Assembly (NCBI GenBank): GCA_037445375.1
Contig: JBBIKS010000055.1
Span: 1 to 16,006 of the forward strand
From: DYHD01 sp037445375
GTDB lineage: Bacteria > Nitrospirota > Thermodesulfovibrionia > Thermodesulfovibrionales > Dissulfurispiraceae
Direction of reading: 5' to 3'
DNA: 16,006 nucleotides
The notes below the pieces were generated by a model, which saw only the letters and a program-made list of their open reading frames with translations, had not been told where the DNA came from and ran no database searches. Both the position numbers and the translations under genes were made by a program. This document shows, in pieces, positions 1-7,385 of this stretch (positions within the stretch are counted from its first letter, which is position 1; every line of letters starts with the position of its first letter).

Positions 1-157
1 GAAGCATTTCAGAATATCCAAGGATTGCAGACAGTGGATTATTTAATTCATGAGCGACGCCAGCGATTTGTTCTCCTAAAATGACGAGTTCTTCCAATTC
101 CTCAATATTTTTTCCTAAAAGATCCTTTGCGATGTGTTGCTCAAGGTTTTTATTCAT
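1..157 (-). CDS. Histidine kinase, N-terminal fragment (runs off the window)
   Basis: Reading the minus strand from an ATG at 157 gives 52 codons that continue past base 1. The frame begins MNKNLEQHIAKDLLG and reaches a HisKA H-box, GVAHELNNPLSAILGYS, at about residues 32-48. Its histidine is the expected phospho-acceptor of a two-component sensor kinase. An AGGAG ribosome site lies about 8 bases before the ATG. Only some 30 residues precede the H-box, and they form a Leu/Glu-rich helix with no membrane segment, so the protein may be a soluble kinase or may rely on a partner for sensing. The ATPase domain, and therefore the kinase class, lies outside the window. Confidence 0.8.
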   Translation of the reverse strand, partial: MNKNLEQHIAKDLLGKNIEELEELVILGEQIAGVAHELNNPLSAILGYSEML

Positions 158-281
158 TGAATAAACTCCTTAATATCAAATTTAAAAGCAAAACATTTTT
201 AAAAGACTTATACAATCTAAATTGATGGGAAATTGTCTCTCATTATTATTTATCTGAAAGCCCTCAATGAAATTAGCATCG

Positions 282-436
282 CCTAAATTGAACGATTCTT
301 AACGATAATTGCTTTTAAAGGCACTGGATTCCTGCCTCTGCAGGAATGACTTTAACACTCATCAGGTGAAACTGTCATTCCGAGCAGAGCGAGGAATCCA
401 GCCGAAGGGCTCCTTAATAAAATCGCTCAATTTAGG
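282..436. repeat. MITE-like palindromic element 1 (155 bp)
   Basis: The outer arms are CCTAAATTG (282-290) and CAATTTAGG (428-436), and the match continues imperfectly inward (cgattcttaa against ttaataaaatcg). The inner arms CTGGATTCCTGCC...GGAATGAC (324-350) and GTCATTCCGAGC...GGAATCCAG (374-401) also pair. A small perfect hairpin lies inside the left arm (328-347, ATTCCTGC/GCAGGAAT). There is no open reading frame. No clear target duplication is visible. It shares the GTCATTCCGAGCA core with the element at 662-800, which suggests one repeat family. Bases 437-655 are AT-rich and I see no gene or strong structure in them. Confidence 0.6.
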
Positions 437-661
437 TATCATAAGGATTTAAGTTAATTAATGATGCCTTATCTAAATATTTTAGGCATTTTACAAAAAG
501 ACACTTACAATAAAGCCTTGCAAATGAACAATATTGATAAGCATATCATTATATGTTTATGAAAATCAATAGTTTTTTATATAAAAAATTGAAAATATTA
601 TGAAAATGAAAAATAGGTGTAAGCCTTGAATCCTACAATTTTGTAAAAAGGGATAACATAG

Positions 662-800
662 CCCAAAAATAGACATAGAAACTTGTCATTCCGAGCAAAG
701 AGCAGCAATCTCGTCTTTTGAAATAAGATTGCTACGAACCCTTTGGGTTCTCGCAATGACAGGCAATTTAAGCGTTTATAGTTCTATATCTATTTTTCGG
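662..800. repeat. MITE-like palindromic element 2 with a flanking direct repeat
   Basis: The terminal arms are CCCAAAAATAGACATAG (662-678) and, reverse-complemented from the right end, CCGAAAAATAGATATAG (784-800). The inner arms TGTCATTCCGAGC...GCAATCT (684-711) and AGATTGC...GCAATGACA (726-761) also pair. The 8-mer ACATAGCC occurs immediately outside both ends (656-663 and 801-808), overlapping the left terminus by two bases, which looks like a 6-8 bp target-site duplication. There is no coding capacity, so any movement would need a transposase encoded elsewhere. Confidence 0.6.
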
Positions 801-827
801 ACATAGCCATAGTATAGGATTTTCATG

Positions 828-848
828 TGGTATAATATGTGGTATAGT
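828..848 (+). promoter_or_regulatory. Putative tandem extended -10 promoter for the mla operon
   Basis: TGGTATAAT (828-836) fits the extended -10 pattern TGnTATAAT. The 12-mer containing it (825-836) is repeated directly at 837-848 with one change, giving a second, weaker TGGTATAGT. No good -35 box is visible at 16-18 bp upstream, as is common for extended -10 promoters. It lies about 125-135 bases before the preferred mlaE start and just downstream of repeat element 2. Confidence 0.45.
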
Positions 849-891
849 ATTTAGTAGGCTCTTTTGGGGTTGGCGATAATGAAAACAATCT

Positions 892-926
892 CTTATTCTC
901 ATCTCGCTTCGCTCGGTGAGAATAAG
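892..926. other. Hairpin in the mlaE leader
   Basis: CTTATTCTCA (892-901) and TGAGAATAAG (917-926) are perfect 10-bp inverted arms around a 15-base loop containing tcgcttcgctcgg. It lies between the putative promoter and the preferred mlaE start at 972. It could be a leader RNA structure or a small inserted repeat. No T-run follows it, so it is not an obvious terminator. Confidence 0.4.
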
Positions 927-971
927 ATGCTGAGCTGTTCAGATCGCATTATTTCCTCTTTGGAAGGATAT

Positions 972-1742
972 ATGGAGAAACTGATTAGAAAAATCGGCGC
1001 AAAGGCTATTTTTATTATCAGAATGACCGGGCACATGTTTGTCTTTCTGATAAATTCCATTTGCCATGTTTTTGTCCCCCCATTTAAATTTAAACTTTTA
1101 TTGAAACAAATGAAGTTCATAGGCAATAAATCCCTTGTTGTTGTCGTATTAATAGGTTCTTTTACTGGGATGGTATTAGCCCTTCAAATTTTTTACACAC
1201 TTCGCAAATTCGGTTCCGAGGCAATGCTTGGACCTGCGGTTGCCCTCAGCCTGATAAGGGAACTAGGTCCTGTCCTTTCAGCCCTTACTGTTACAGGTAG
1301 AGCTGGCTCAGCAATTACCGCTGAGATTGGGATAATGAGAATAACTGAGCAAATAGACGCATTAACTTCAATGGCTTTAAATCCTTTGAGATATCTTGTA
1401 GTGCCTAATATTGTTGCTGCTATAATTGTATTTCCGCTTTTAACAGCAATTTTTGATGTAATAGGCATATTTGGAGGTTATCTGGTCGGGGTTAAACTTC
1501 TCGGCTTGAGTTCGGGAACATATTTTTCACAGATGAAACAGTATATAGATATTGTAGATATTGAGATCGGCTTATACAAGTCCATTAGCTTTGGAATGAT
1601 TGTATCCTGGGTTAGCTGTTATAAAGGTTATTATACAAGTTATGGAGCAGAAGGAGTCAGCAAATCGACGACAGAGGCAGTAGTATTATCTTCAATCTTT
1701 ATTTTAATTTGGGATTACTTCATAGGTTCTTTGTACCTTTAA
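972..1742 (+). CDS. mlaE: MlaE family lipid ABC transporter permease
   Basis: This is the inner-membrane permease of the Mla phospholipid transport system, which works with MlaF (ATPase) and MlaD (MCE ring). From the ATG at 972 it is 256 residues, close to the usual family length of about 260. It carries the family core ALSLIRELGPVLSAL and GRAGSAITAEIGIMRITEQ at residues 91-127, with several hydrophobic segments (about 55-75, 145-175 and 235-255). I prefer ATG 972 because GGAAGGA lies just upstream and the family normally begins near MEKLIRKIG. The same frame is open upstream to an ATG at 879 and a TTG at 864, but that extension would translate the 892-926 hairpin. mlaF begins 12 bases after the stop. 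The family assignment is strong and the exact start is uncertain. Confidence 0.93.
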   Translation: MEKLIRKIGAKAIFIIRMTGHMFVFLINSICHVFVPPFKFKLLLKQMKFIGNKSLVVVVLIGSFTGMVLALQIFYTLRKFGSEAMLGPAVALSLIRELGPVLSALTVTGRAGSAITAEIGIMRITEQIDALTSMALNPLRYLVVPNIVAAIIVFPLLTAIFDVIGIFGGYLVGVKLLGLSSGTYFSQMKQYIDIVDIEIGLYKSISFGMIVSWVSCYKGYYTSYGAEGVSKSTTEAVVLSSIFILIWDYFIGSLYL

Positions 1743-1754
1743 GTTTTCGCTCAT

Positions 1755-2504
1755 ATGATAGAAATAATAGACCTTTATAAATCTTTTTTTGGACAGCAGG
1801 TTTTAAACGGCTTAAATCTCAGGATTGCCGATAAGGAACTGATAGCGATAATAGGTCAAAGCGGGGGCGGCAAGAGCGTATTTTTGAGGCATCTCATAGG
1901 ATTAGTTAAACCGGACAGCGGCAGTATAATCATTGAAGGTATTGACATTACGAGAGTTACCAGAAAGGAACTCGATATTGTCAGGCAAAAGTTTGGGGTG
2001 GTCTTCCAAGGTGGTGCGCTTTTTGATTCCTTAACTATATATGACAATGTTGCATTCCCTATAAGAGAAATACTGATGCTTGACGAGGCGAAAGTTGAGC
2101 AAAGGGTAAAGGAGCTGCTTGAAGATGTAGGGCTCTCTGGAATTGAAAAAAAGTATCCGGCTGAAATCAGCGGCGGTATGAAAAAGAGGGTAGCACTTGC
2201 AAGAGCGCTTGTAACGGAACCAAAGATAGTTCTTTTTGATGAGCCGACTACAGGGCTTGACCCGATTTTATTGCACTCAATTCACCATCTAATAGTTGAT
2301 ACACACAAAAAATATGGATTTACCGGCGTTATAATAAGCCATGATATCCCTGAAATCTTTGATGTTGTTGATAGGGTAGCTTTTTTGTATAAAGGCAGAA
2401 TAGCAGAAATCGGGACACCCGCGGAGATTCAAAATTCAGCTAACCCTATTTCAAGGCAGTTTATAACTGGGAGCCTTGATGGTTCAACAGAAATATTATT
2501 ATAA
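1755..2504 (+). CDS. mlaF: MlaF family lipid ABC transporter ATP-binding protein
   Basis: This is the cytoplasmic ATPase that powers MlaE-dependent lipid movement. In its 249 residues the ABC motifs are all intact: Walker A GQSGGGKS (34-41), Q-loop Gln85 in VVFQGGALF, signature ISGGMKKR (138-145), Walker B IVLFDEP (158-164), D-loop GLDP and switch His196 in IISHDIPE. The FQGGALFDSLT stretch and the GGM form of the signature are typical of the Mla/Ttg2A branch. It follows mlaE by 12 bases with almost no Shine-Dalgarno sequence, so translation may be coupled. mlaD begins 17 bases downstream. Confidence 0.95.
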   Translation: MIEIIDLYKSFFGQQVLNGLNLRIADKELIAIIGQSGGGKSVFLRHLIGLVKPDSGSIIIEGIDITRVTRKELDIVRQKFGVVFQGGALFDSLTIYDNVAFPIREILMLDEAKVEQRVKELLEDVGLSGIEKKYPAEISGGMKKRVALARALVTEPKIVLFDEPTTGLDPILLHSIHHLIVDTHKKYGFTGVIISHDIPEIFDVVDRVAFLYKGRIAEIGTPAEIQNSANPISRQFITGSLDGSTEILL

Positions 2505-2521
2505 TGTTATAGAGGTTTAAG

Positions 2522-2962
2522 ATGAGAAAGTTCGATCTTGAATTTGCGGTTGGTATTTTTGTCTTATTAGGTTTTTTAAGTCTTGGCTATCTGTCTGTTC
2601 AATTAGGCAGGCTTGAGGTCTTGGGTGCAGGCTATTATACTGTAAATGCCGAATTTGAGAAAGCAGGAGGCATAAAGACAGGAGCTGGCGTTGAGATAGC
2701 GGGAGTGGAGATTGGAAGGGTCAAAAGCATAAGACTGCAAAACTATCAGGCTGTGATCACTTTATCAATATATAAAGATATAAAAATACAAGAGGATGCA
2801 ATAGCTTCTATCAAGACAAAAGGCATAATAGGGGAAAAGTTTATTCAAATAACACCAGGTGGCTCTGAAGAACTTATAGTTGAAGGAGGCAAGATAAGAG
2901 AGACTGAGTCAGCATTAGATTTAGAAGATCTTTTATCAAAATATATATTCGGTAATATATAG
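2522..2962 (+). CDS. mlaD: MlaD family MCE-domain protein
   Basis: This is the substrate-binding MCE subunit, anchored in the inner membrane. In known systems it forms a hexameric ring that passes lipid between MlaFE and periplasmic carriers. Its 146 residues contain one N-terminal membrane helix (about 7-27) and one MCE domain (about 39-113), which includes GGIKTGAGVEIAGVEIGRV and the conserved KGIIGEKF loop (100-107). The C-terminus, LDLEDLLSKYIFG, matches the end of the E. coli MlaD fold, but the disordered tail found there is missing, which accounts for the shorter length. A GAGGT site precedes the start by about six bases. It sits between the ATPase and a TolC-like gene. Confidence 0.93.
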   Translation: MRKFDLEFAVGIFVLLGFLSLGYLSVQLGRLEVLGAGYYTVNAEFEKAGGIKTGAGVEIAGVEIGRVKSIRLQNYQAVITLSIYKDIKIQEDAIASIKTKGIIGEKFIQITPGGSEELIVEGGKIRETESALDLEDLLSKYIFGNI

Positions 2963-2971
2963 GAGGGAATC

Positions 2972-4336
2972 ATGGGCAGGCGTCTAATATTTTTTTATTT
3001 GTTTATAACATTGATATTATTACCTTTAGACATTTACGCTGAACAGCATGAAGGAAAAGATAAGGTTTTTTATAATCTCGATCAGTGTATAAATATGGCT
3101 CTTAAGTTCAGTCCGGAACTTGTCGAAGCACTTTATGAAGAAGACACATATAAAGCAAAAAAGATGCAGGCGGATTCAGCGATTTATCCTCAGATAGAGG
3201 TTATTGGAATAGCAGGTCCATCTAAAGAAGCAAAAAAAGAGGATTTTTTACGAACCGATCTGCCAACAAAAATAAACGGTGTTTTTGGAAGCCTCGAATT
3301 GACTCTTATACAGCCTATTTATACTTATGGTAAGATAAGCGGCTATAGAGAAGCCGCAGAGGGCGGTCTGAAGGCAGCCGTTGCCGGCACTACAAAGAAA
3401 AGGTCGGATATTATCCTTAGAACCAAAGAGCTTTACTATGGATTGCTTTTTGCAAAAGATATGAGAAATCTTCTTCTTGAAATAAAGGAACAGTTGTCTA
3501 AATCTCTGGAAAAAACAGAAAGACAGCTTCAAGCTGGTTCTCCATGGGCAGATGAGATTAATATATATAAATTCAGGGCGTTTCTTGGCGAGGCAGAAAG
3601 AAACCTTAATGAGATTGATAAAAATATACTTTTTTTAAGAGAAGCCTTGATGACGAGTATGGGCATTGCTCAAGAAAGTGGTTTTGACATTGCTGATAGT
3701 GTCTTGACCCCTGAAGAAAGGCTGCCGGATACTCTCGTAGCATATCTTAATAACTCAAAAAAACTCCGTCCAGAACTTATTCAACTGCAGGAGGGGCTTA
3801 ATGCCAAGAAATCGCTCATAGATGTCGAAAGGAGCAATTATTATCCACAACTATTCTTAGGAGTGAAGGCATCACTTTCAGGCGCAACAAACAGGGATAA
3901 AATTAAAAATCCATATATATCAGACCAATTTAATCGTTCTTATGGGGCTTTATTTATAGGCGCCAAATGGTTGCTTGATTTTGGCATGACTAAGGGCAGA
4001 GTGAGTGAGGCTGAGGCTGAATATGCTAAACTGAAGGAGAAAAATAGATTTGCCATTGAGGCTATTCCCTTGCAGGTTAAAAAGGCATATCTTGATTTTG
4101 AAGAATCAAGAAAAAACATCCATGAATTGGAAAAAGCCTCTACTAATGCAAGAAAATGGCTTGTCTCGGCAGTCGCTAATTATGATTTGGGTGTAGGAGA
4201 AGCAATAGATGTGGCAGATGCTGGTTCTGCATATGCCCTTACTAAAACTAATTATCTGAAGTCTATCCTCAACCACAGGCTGTCTTACGCCAATCTTCTC
4301 AATGCGACTGGGCTGGATATTAAATATAAGTATTGA
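2972..4336 (+). CDS. TolC family outer membrane protein
   Basis: This is an outer-membrane channel or efflux-type protein of 454 residues. The N-terminus has a typical Sec signal peptide: GRR, a hydrophobic core, then DIYA|EQ, with cleavage likely near residue 23. The mature protein begins with the usual TolC helix pattern (LDQCINMALKFSPELVEALYE) and shows long Leu/Glu/Lys-rich helical stretches alternating with Tyr/Gly-rich strand segments (for example LELTLIQPIYTYGKISGYRE and GALFIGAKWLLDFGMTKGRV), consistent with two OEP repeats. It ends LLNATGLDIKYKY, like many family members. A strong AGGAGGG site lies three bases before the ATG. Placed between mlaD and mlaC, it is probably the outer-membrane partner of this Mla system, which is inference. 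The family call itself is firm. Confidence 0.9.
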   Translation: MGRRLIFFYLFITLILLPLDIYAEQHEGKDKVFYNLDQCINMALKFSPELVEALYEEDTYKAKKMQADSAIYPQIEVIGIAGPSKEAKKEDFLRTDLPTKINGVFGSLELTLIQPIYTYGKISGYREAAEGGLKAAVAGTTKKRSDIILRTKELYYGLLFAKDMRNLLLEIKEQLSKSLEKTERQLQAGSPWADEINIYKFRAFLGEAERNLNEIDKNILFLREALMTSMGIAQESGFDIADSVLTPEERLPDTLVAYLNNSKKLRPELIQLQEGLNAKKSLIDVERSNYYPQLFLGVKASLSGATNRDKIKNPYISDQFNRSYGALFIGAKWLLDFGMTKGRVSEAEAEYAKLKEKNRFAIEAIPLQVKKAYLDFEESRKNIHELEKASTNARKWLVSAVANYDLGVGEAIDVADAGSAYALTKTNYLKSILNHRLSYANLLNATGLDIKYKY

Positions 4337-4349
4337 TATGGAGGCTTAT

Positions 4350-4970
4350 ATGTTTATTAATAGGTTTTTGTCTGCAATGTTTGCATTGTTTTTTTTGTTT
4401 AATGCTATCCCTGTTTGCGCTGGAGAACCCACTGAACAGGTAAGGCAAACTATTGATAAGGTAATTGAAATACTTAAAAATAAAGAGCTTAAAAAACCTA
4501 ATAAGACCGAGGAGCGACGTTCTGTATTACGCAAAATAACAGATGAACGTTTTGATTATGAGGAAATGGCTAAAAGGTCTCTTTCTGTCCACTGGGCTAA
4601 GAGAACTACGGTAGAGAGAAAGGAATTTGTTTCGCTCTTTAAAGATCTCTTAGAGAGATCTTATATCAATAAAATAGAGAGCTACTCTGATGAAACGATT
4701 TTATACATATATGAGTCAGTTGAATCTGATTATAGTGTCGTTAAGACTAAAGTAATAACTAAGCGAAATGTTGAGGTCCCAATTGATTATAAGCTTTTGA
4801 GAGCTGGGAATCAGTGGAAGGCATATGATATTTCGATAGAGGGCGTCAGTCTGGTAAGTAATTATAGAAATCAATTTAATAAAATAATCAGAACAAATTC
4901 ATATGATGAGTTAGTAAAAAGACTAAAAACCAAGAAAGAAGAGATTTTATTTGATGAAAAGGCTAAATAG
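4350..4970 (+). CDS. mlaC: MlaC/Ttg2D family periplasmic phospholipid-binding protein
   Basis: This is the periplasmic carrier that shuttles phospholipid between the MCE complex and the outer membrane. From ATG 4350 it is 206 residues, with a signal peptide of about 24 residues ending PVCA|GE. The family core FDYEEMAKRSLSVHWAKRT followed by ERKEFVSLFKDLLERSYINK and a basic, strand-rich C-terminal half is typical of MlaC. An earlier in-frame ATG at 4302 overlaps the tolC-like gene. I chose 4350 because GGAGG lies five bases upstream and the signal peptide then starts correctly. It begins 13 bases after the TolC-family stop. Confidence 0.9.
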   Translation: MFINRFLSAMFALFFLFNAIPVCAGEPTEQVRQTIDKVIEILKNKELKKPNKTEERRSVLRKITDERFDYEEMAKRSLSVHWAKRTTVERKEFVSLFKDLLERSYINKIESYSDETILYIYESVESDYSVVKTKVITKRNVEVPIDYKLLRAGNQWKAYDISIEGVSLVSNYRNQFNKIIRTNSYDELVKRLKTKKEEILFDEKAK

Positions 4971-5021
4971 AAATGTTTCTATTTCAAGATTTACATAACC
5001 CTTACCTTTACTCTTCAAGGA

Positions 5022-5624
5022 ATGATAGATAAGCGTTTAGTAGCAGAGGTGTTTGCTGATCTCCCGTCATTAGAAACGGAACGGCTTATTTTTAGGAAAA
5101 TGACATTAGAAGATGCTGATGATATGTTTGAGTATGCCTCAGATTATAAACTAGCAAGGCTCTTTAGATGGGAGCATCATAAATCTATAGAGGATTCGAG
5201 AAACTATTTAACTTATATGAATCAAAGGTACGCTGAGAAGGATATAAGTGAATGGGGAATAGTCTTAAGAAACACAAATAAATTTATAGGCACCGGCGGT
5301 TTTCTATGGTGGGCTACTAAGATTGGTGCAGCAGAATTAGCCTTTTCCATTTCAAGGAATTATTGGCATAGAGGGCTTGAATACGAAATTATTAAGGAAA
5401 TTGCAAGGTTTGGTTTTGAGAAGATGCATCTAAATAGAATAGAGATGAGATGCAGGGTTGAAAATACCTCTTTAGAGATAGTGCTTCAGAGGATCGGGAT
5501 GACTTTTGAAGGAATTATATTACAGCGCCAGATTGCTAAACGATATAGGTTTAAGGTTTATAACTTAAAGATATATGTTTTAACAATAAAAGAGTATTAC
5601 GATTTGATAAAGAAAAAATATTGA
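5022..5624 (+). CDS. GNAT family N-acetyltransferase (RimJ/RimL-like)
   Basis: This is a 200-residue acetyl-CoA-dependent transferase of the GNAT_3 type. The opening LETERLIFRKMTLEDADDMFEYASD (about 17-41) is the classic strand and helix start of the RimJ/RimL group, and NKFIGTGGFLWW and NRIEMRCRVENTSLEIVLQRIGM (138-160) mark the rest of the fold. The acetyl-CoA loop reads SRNYWHRGLEYE, where relatives often have WGKGYATE, so the usual R/Q-x-x-G-x-G/A motif is only partly kept. The acceptor could be a protein N-terminus or a small molecule and cannot be told from sequence. ATG 5022 has no proper ribosome site (AAGG abuts the start). It lies 51 bases after mlaC and 21 before ubiD, probably co-transcribed. 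Confidence 0.85.
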   Translation: MIDKRLVAEVFADLPSLETERLIFRKMTLEDADDMFEYASDYKLARLFRWEHHKSIEDSRNYLTYMNQRYAEKDISEWGIVLRNTNKFIGTGGFLWWATKIGAAELAFSISRNYWHRGLEYEIIKEIARFGFEKMHLNRIEMRCRVENTSLEIVLQRIGMTFEGIILQRQIAKRYRFKVYNLKIYVLTIKEYYDLIKKKY

Positions 5625-5645
5625 TTTATATAAAGGATATGAAAT

Positions 5646-7109
5646 ATGGGTTATAAAGATTTAAGATCATTTATTGAAGTTTTGGAAAAGAAGAAACTGC
5701 TTCATAGAGTAAATGTAGAAGTGGATCCAATACTGGAGATTGCTGAGATTACTGACAGGATGTGCAAGAGTCAGGGTGGGGGTAGGGCGGTCTTTTTTGA
5801 AAAAGTTAAAGGCTCTAAATATCCAGTAGTTACTAACATATTTGGCTCTCTTGAAAGAATGTGTCTTGCCCTTGAGATAGAGAAGATAGATGATATAGGC
5901 GAAAGGATTAATGGGCTGGTTAATCAGTCGCCTCCTAAAACATTGATGGAGAAATTAAGTATGCTTCCAACCCTTTTTGATCTTACCAAGTGCCTGCCCA
6001 AAAGGGTCAAAAATGCACCCTGTCACGAGGTTGTTATTAAAGATAATCCAGACCTCAGCATTTTCCCGGTGCTCAAATGCTGGCCTGGGGATGGGCAGCC
6101 CACAGATGAAGGCAGATTTATAACCTTTCCAATGGTTTTTACAAAAGACCCTGAAACAGGACGCCCCAATTGCGGGATGTACAGAATTCATATTTTCGAT
6201 AAGAATACAACCGGTATGCACTGGCACATTCATAAGGATGGGGCAAGGCATTATGATAAATACAAAGCCTTGAAGATGCGCATGCCTGCTGCTGTCGCAA
6301 TAGGAGGCGACCCCGCTGTTATATATTCATCCAGCGCTCCGCTTCCCGAATCCATAGATGAGATGCTTTTTGCTGGTTTTCTAAGGAAGGTGCCTGTTGA
6401 GATGGTCAAATGCATTACCTCCGATATCGAAGTGCCGGCAAACAGCGAGATTGTAATTGAGGGCTACCTTGACCCAGAAGAGATGAGACTTGAAGGTCCT
6501 TTCGGGGATCATACAGGGTTTTATTCTCCTGTGGATTTATATCCTGTTTTTCATGTTACCTGCATAACTCACAGAAAAGATTTAATATATCCTGCTACCA
6601 TCGTAGGCAAGCCTCCTATGGAAGATTGCTATATGGCAAAGGCTACAGAGAGGATATTCCTGCCATTGATGAAACTTGATTTTCCAGAAATAAAGGATAT
6701 CAATCTCCCAATGGAGGGTGTTTTTCATAATGCAGCGCTTGTTTCGATTAATAAAAGCTATCCTGGTCATGCCAAAAAGATAATTCACGGCTTATGGGGC
6801 AAGGGACAGATGATGTTTTCGAAGCTGCTAGTCATTGTCGATGAAGATGTGGATGTGCAGGACTTATCTTATACTGCATGGCGTGTGTTAAACAATGTTG
6901 ACTGGAAAAGAGATGTCGTAATAGCAGACGGACCCCTTGACGATCTTGATCACGCAGCAAACTTTCCGAGATATGGGGCAAAAATGGGCATTGATGCTAC
7001 AAGGAAGACAAGAGAAGAAGGAATGACAAGGCAATGGCCTGATGAAATCTTTATGTCCGAAGAAATTAAGAGGCTTGTTGACAAAAGATGGGCGGAATAT
7101 GGTTTCTAA
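5646..7109 (+). CDS. ubiD: UbiD family decarboxylase
   Basis: This is a prenylated-FMN-dependent (de)carboxylase of 487 residues, close to E. coli UbiD (about 497). The likely catalytic residues are present: Arg180 in GMYRIHIF, and Glu278 and Glu283 in DPEEMRLEGPFGDHTGFYSP, corresponding to the Arg-Glu-Glu set of the family. Other family blocks are VTNIFGS, PGDGQPTDEGRFITFP, GMHWHIHKDGARH and AVAIGGDPA. UbiD enzymes act in ubiquinone or menaquinone synthesis and on other aromatic acids. The window does not show which applies, and no ubiX-like flavin prenyltransferase is nearby. An AAAGGA site about eight bases upstream supports this start. It is the last gene of the plus-strand cluster. Confidence 0.92.
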   Translation: MGYKDLRSFIEVLEKKKLLHRVNVEVDPILEIAEITDRMCKSQGGGRAVFFEKVKGSKYPVVTNIFGSLERMCLALEIEKIDDIGERINGLVNQSPPKTLMEKLSMLPTLFDLTKCLPKRVKNAPCHEVVIKDNPDLSIFPVLKCWPGDGQPTDEGRFITFPMVFTKDPETGRPNCGMYRIHIFDKNTTGMHWHIHKDGARHYDKYKALKMRMPAAVAIGGDPAVIYSSSAPLPESIDEMLFAGFLRKVPVEMVKCITSDIEVPANSEIVIEGYLDPEEMRLEGPFGDHTGFYSPVDLYPVFHVTCITHRKDLIYPATIVGKPPMEDCYMAKATERIFLPLMKLDFPEIKDINLPMEGVFHNAALVSINKSYPGHAKKIIHGLWGKGQMMFSKLLVIVDEDVDVQDLSYTAWRVLNNVDWKRDVVIADGPLDDLDHAANFPRYGAKMGIDATRKTREEGMTRQWPDEIFMSEEIKRLVDKRWAEYGF

Positions 7110-7187
7110 AAGCTATATACAATACAAGTTGAGAGATTTTTTAGAAAATAAAGTTATTTAACCGAAATAATGCGTTTAACCATGCGG

Positions 7188-7240
7188 GCTCTGTTGTTTT
7201 ATTTTAACCCCCAAAATGCATTTAAATAAAAACACAGAGC
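7188..7240. repeat. Imperfect inverted repeat after the ubiD gene
   Basis: Arms 7188-7207 (GCTCTGTTGTTTTATTTTAA) and 7221-7240 (TTTAAATAAAAACACAGAGC) match at 17 of 20 positions around a 13-base loop. It lies about 80 bases after the ubiD stop. The weak AT-rich stem and the absence of a T-run after it on the plus strand make it a poor intrinsic terminator, and it may be a degraded repeat. Confidence 0.4.
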
Positions 7241-7271
7241 ACACAGAGATATTTTTTTCATTTTTAAACCC

Positions 7272-7299
7272 GTAGTGGCAATTCATGAATTGCCACTAC
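7272..7299. repeat. Perfect 28-bp palindrome
   Basis: The 14-mer GTAGTGGCAATTCA is followed directly by its exact reverse complement, giving a 28-bp perfect palindrome with no loop. It is in the gap between ubiD and the small CxxC gene. It could act as a bidirectional transcription stop between these convergent genes, although no T-run follows on either side, or it could be a dispersed REP-like repeat. Confidence 0.6.
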
Positions 7300-7385
7300 T
7301 TAAATTATATATTTGTGGAATAATCAATATTGCTCTCCTGCCTGTGCATGTCTGCGGGCAAAGAGTTGTGTTTGCATTTTCTTGG

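Noticed and set aside
4302..4349. Earlier start for mlaC at 4302
   Set aside because: It would put 16 polar/mixed residues before a normal signal peptide and overlap the preceding gene. ATG 4350 has GGAGG at proper spacing.
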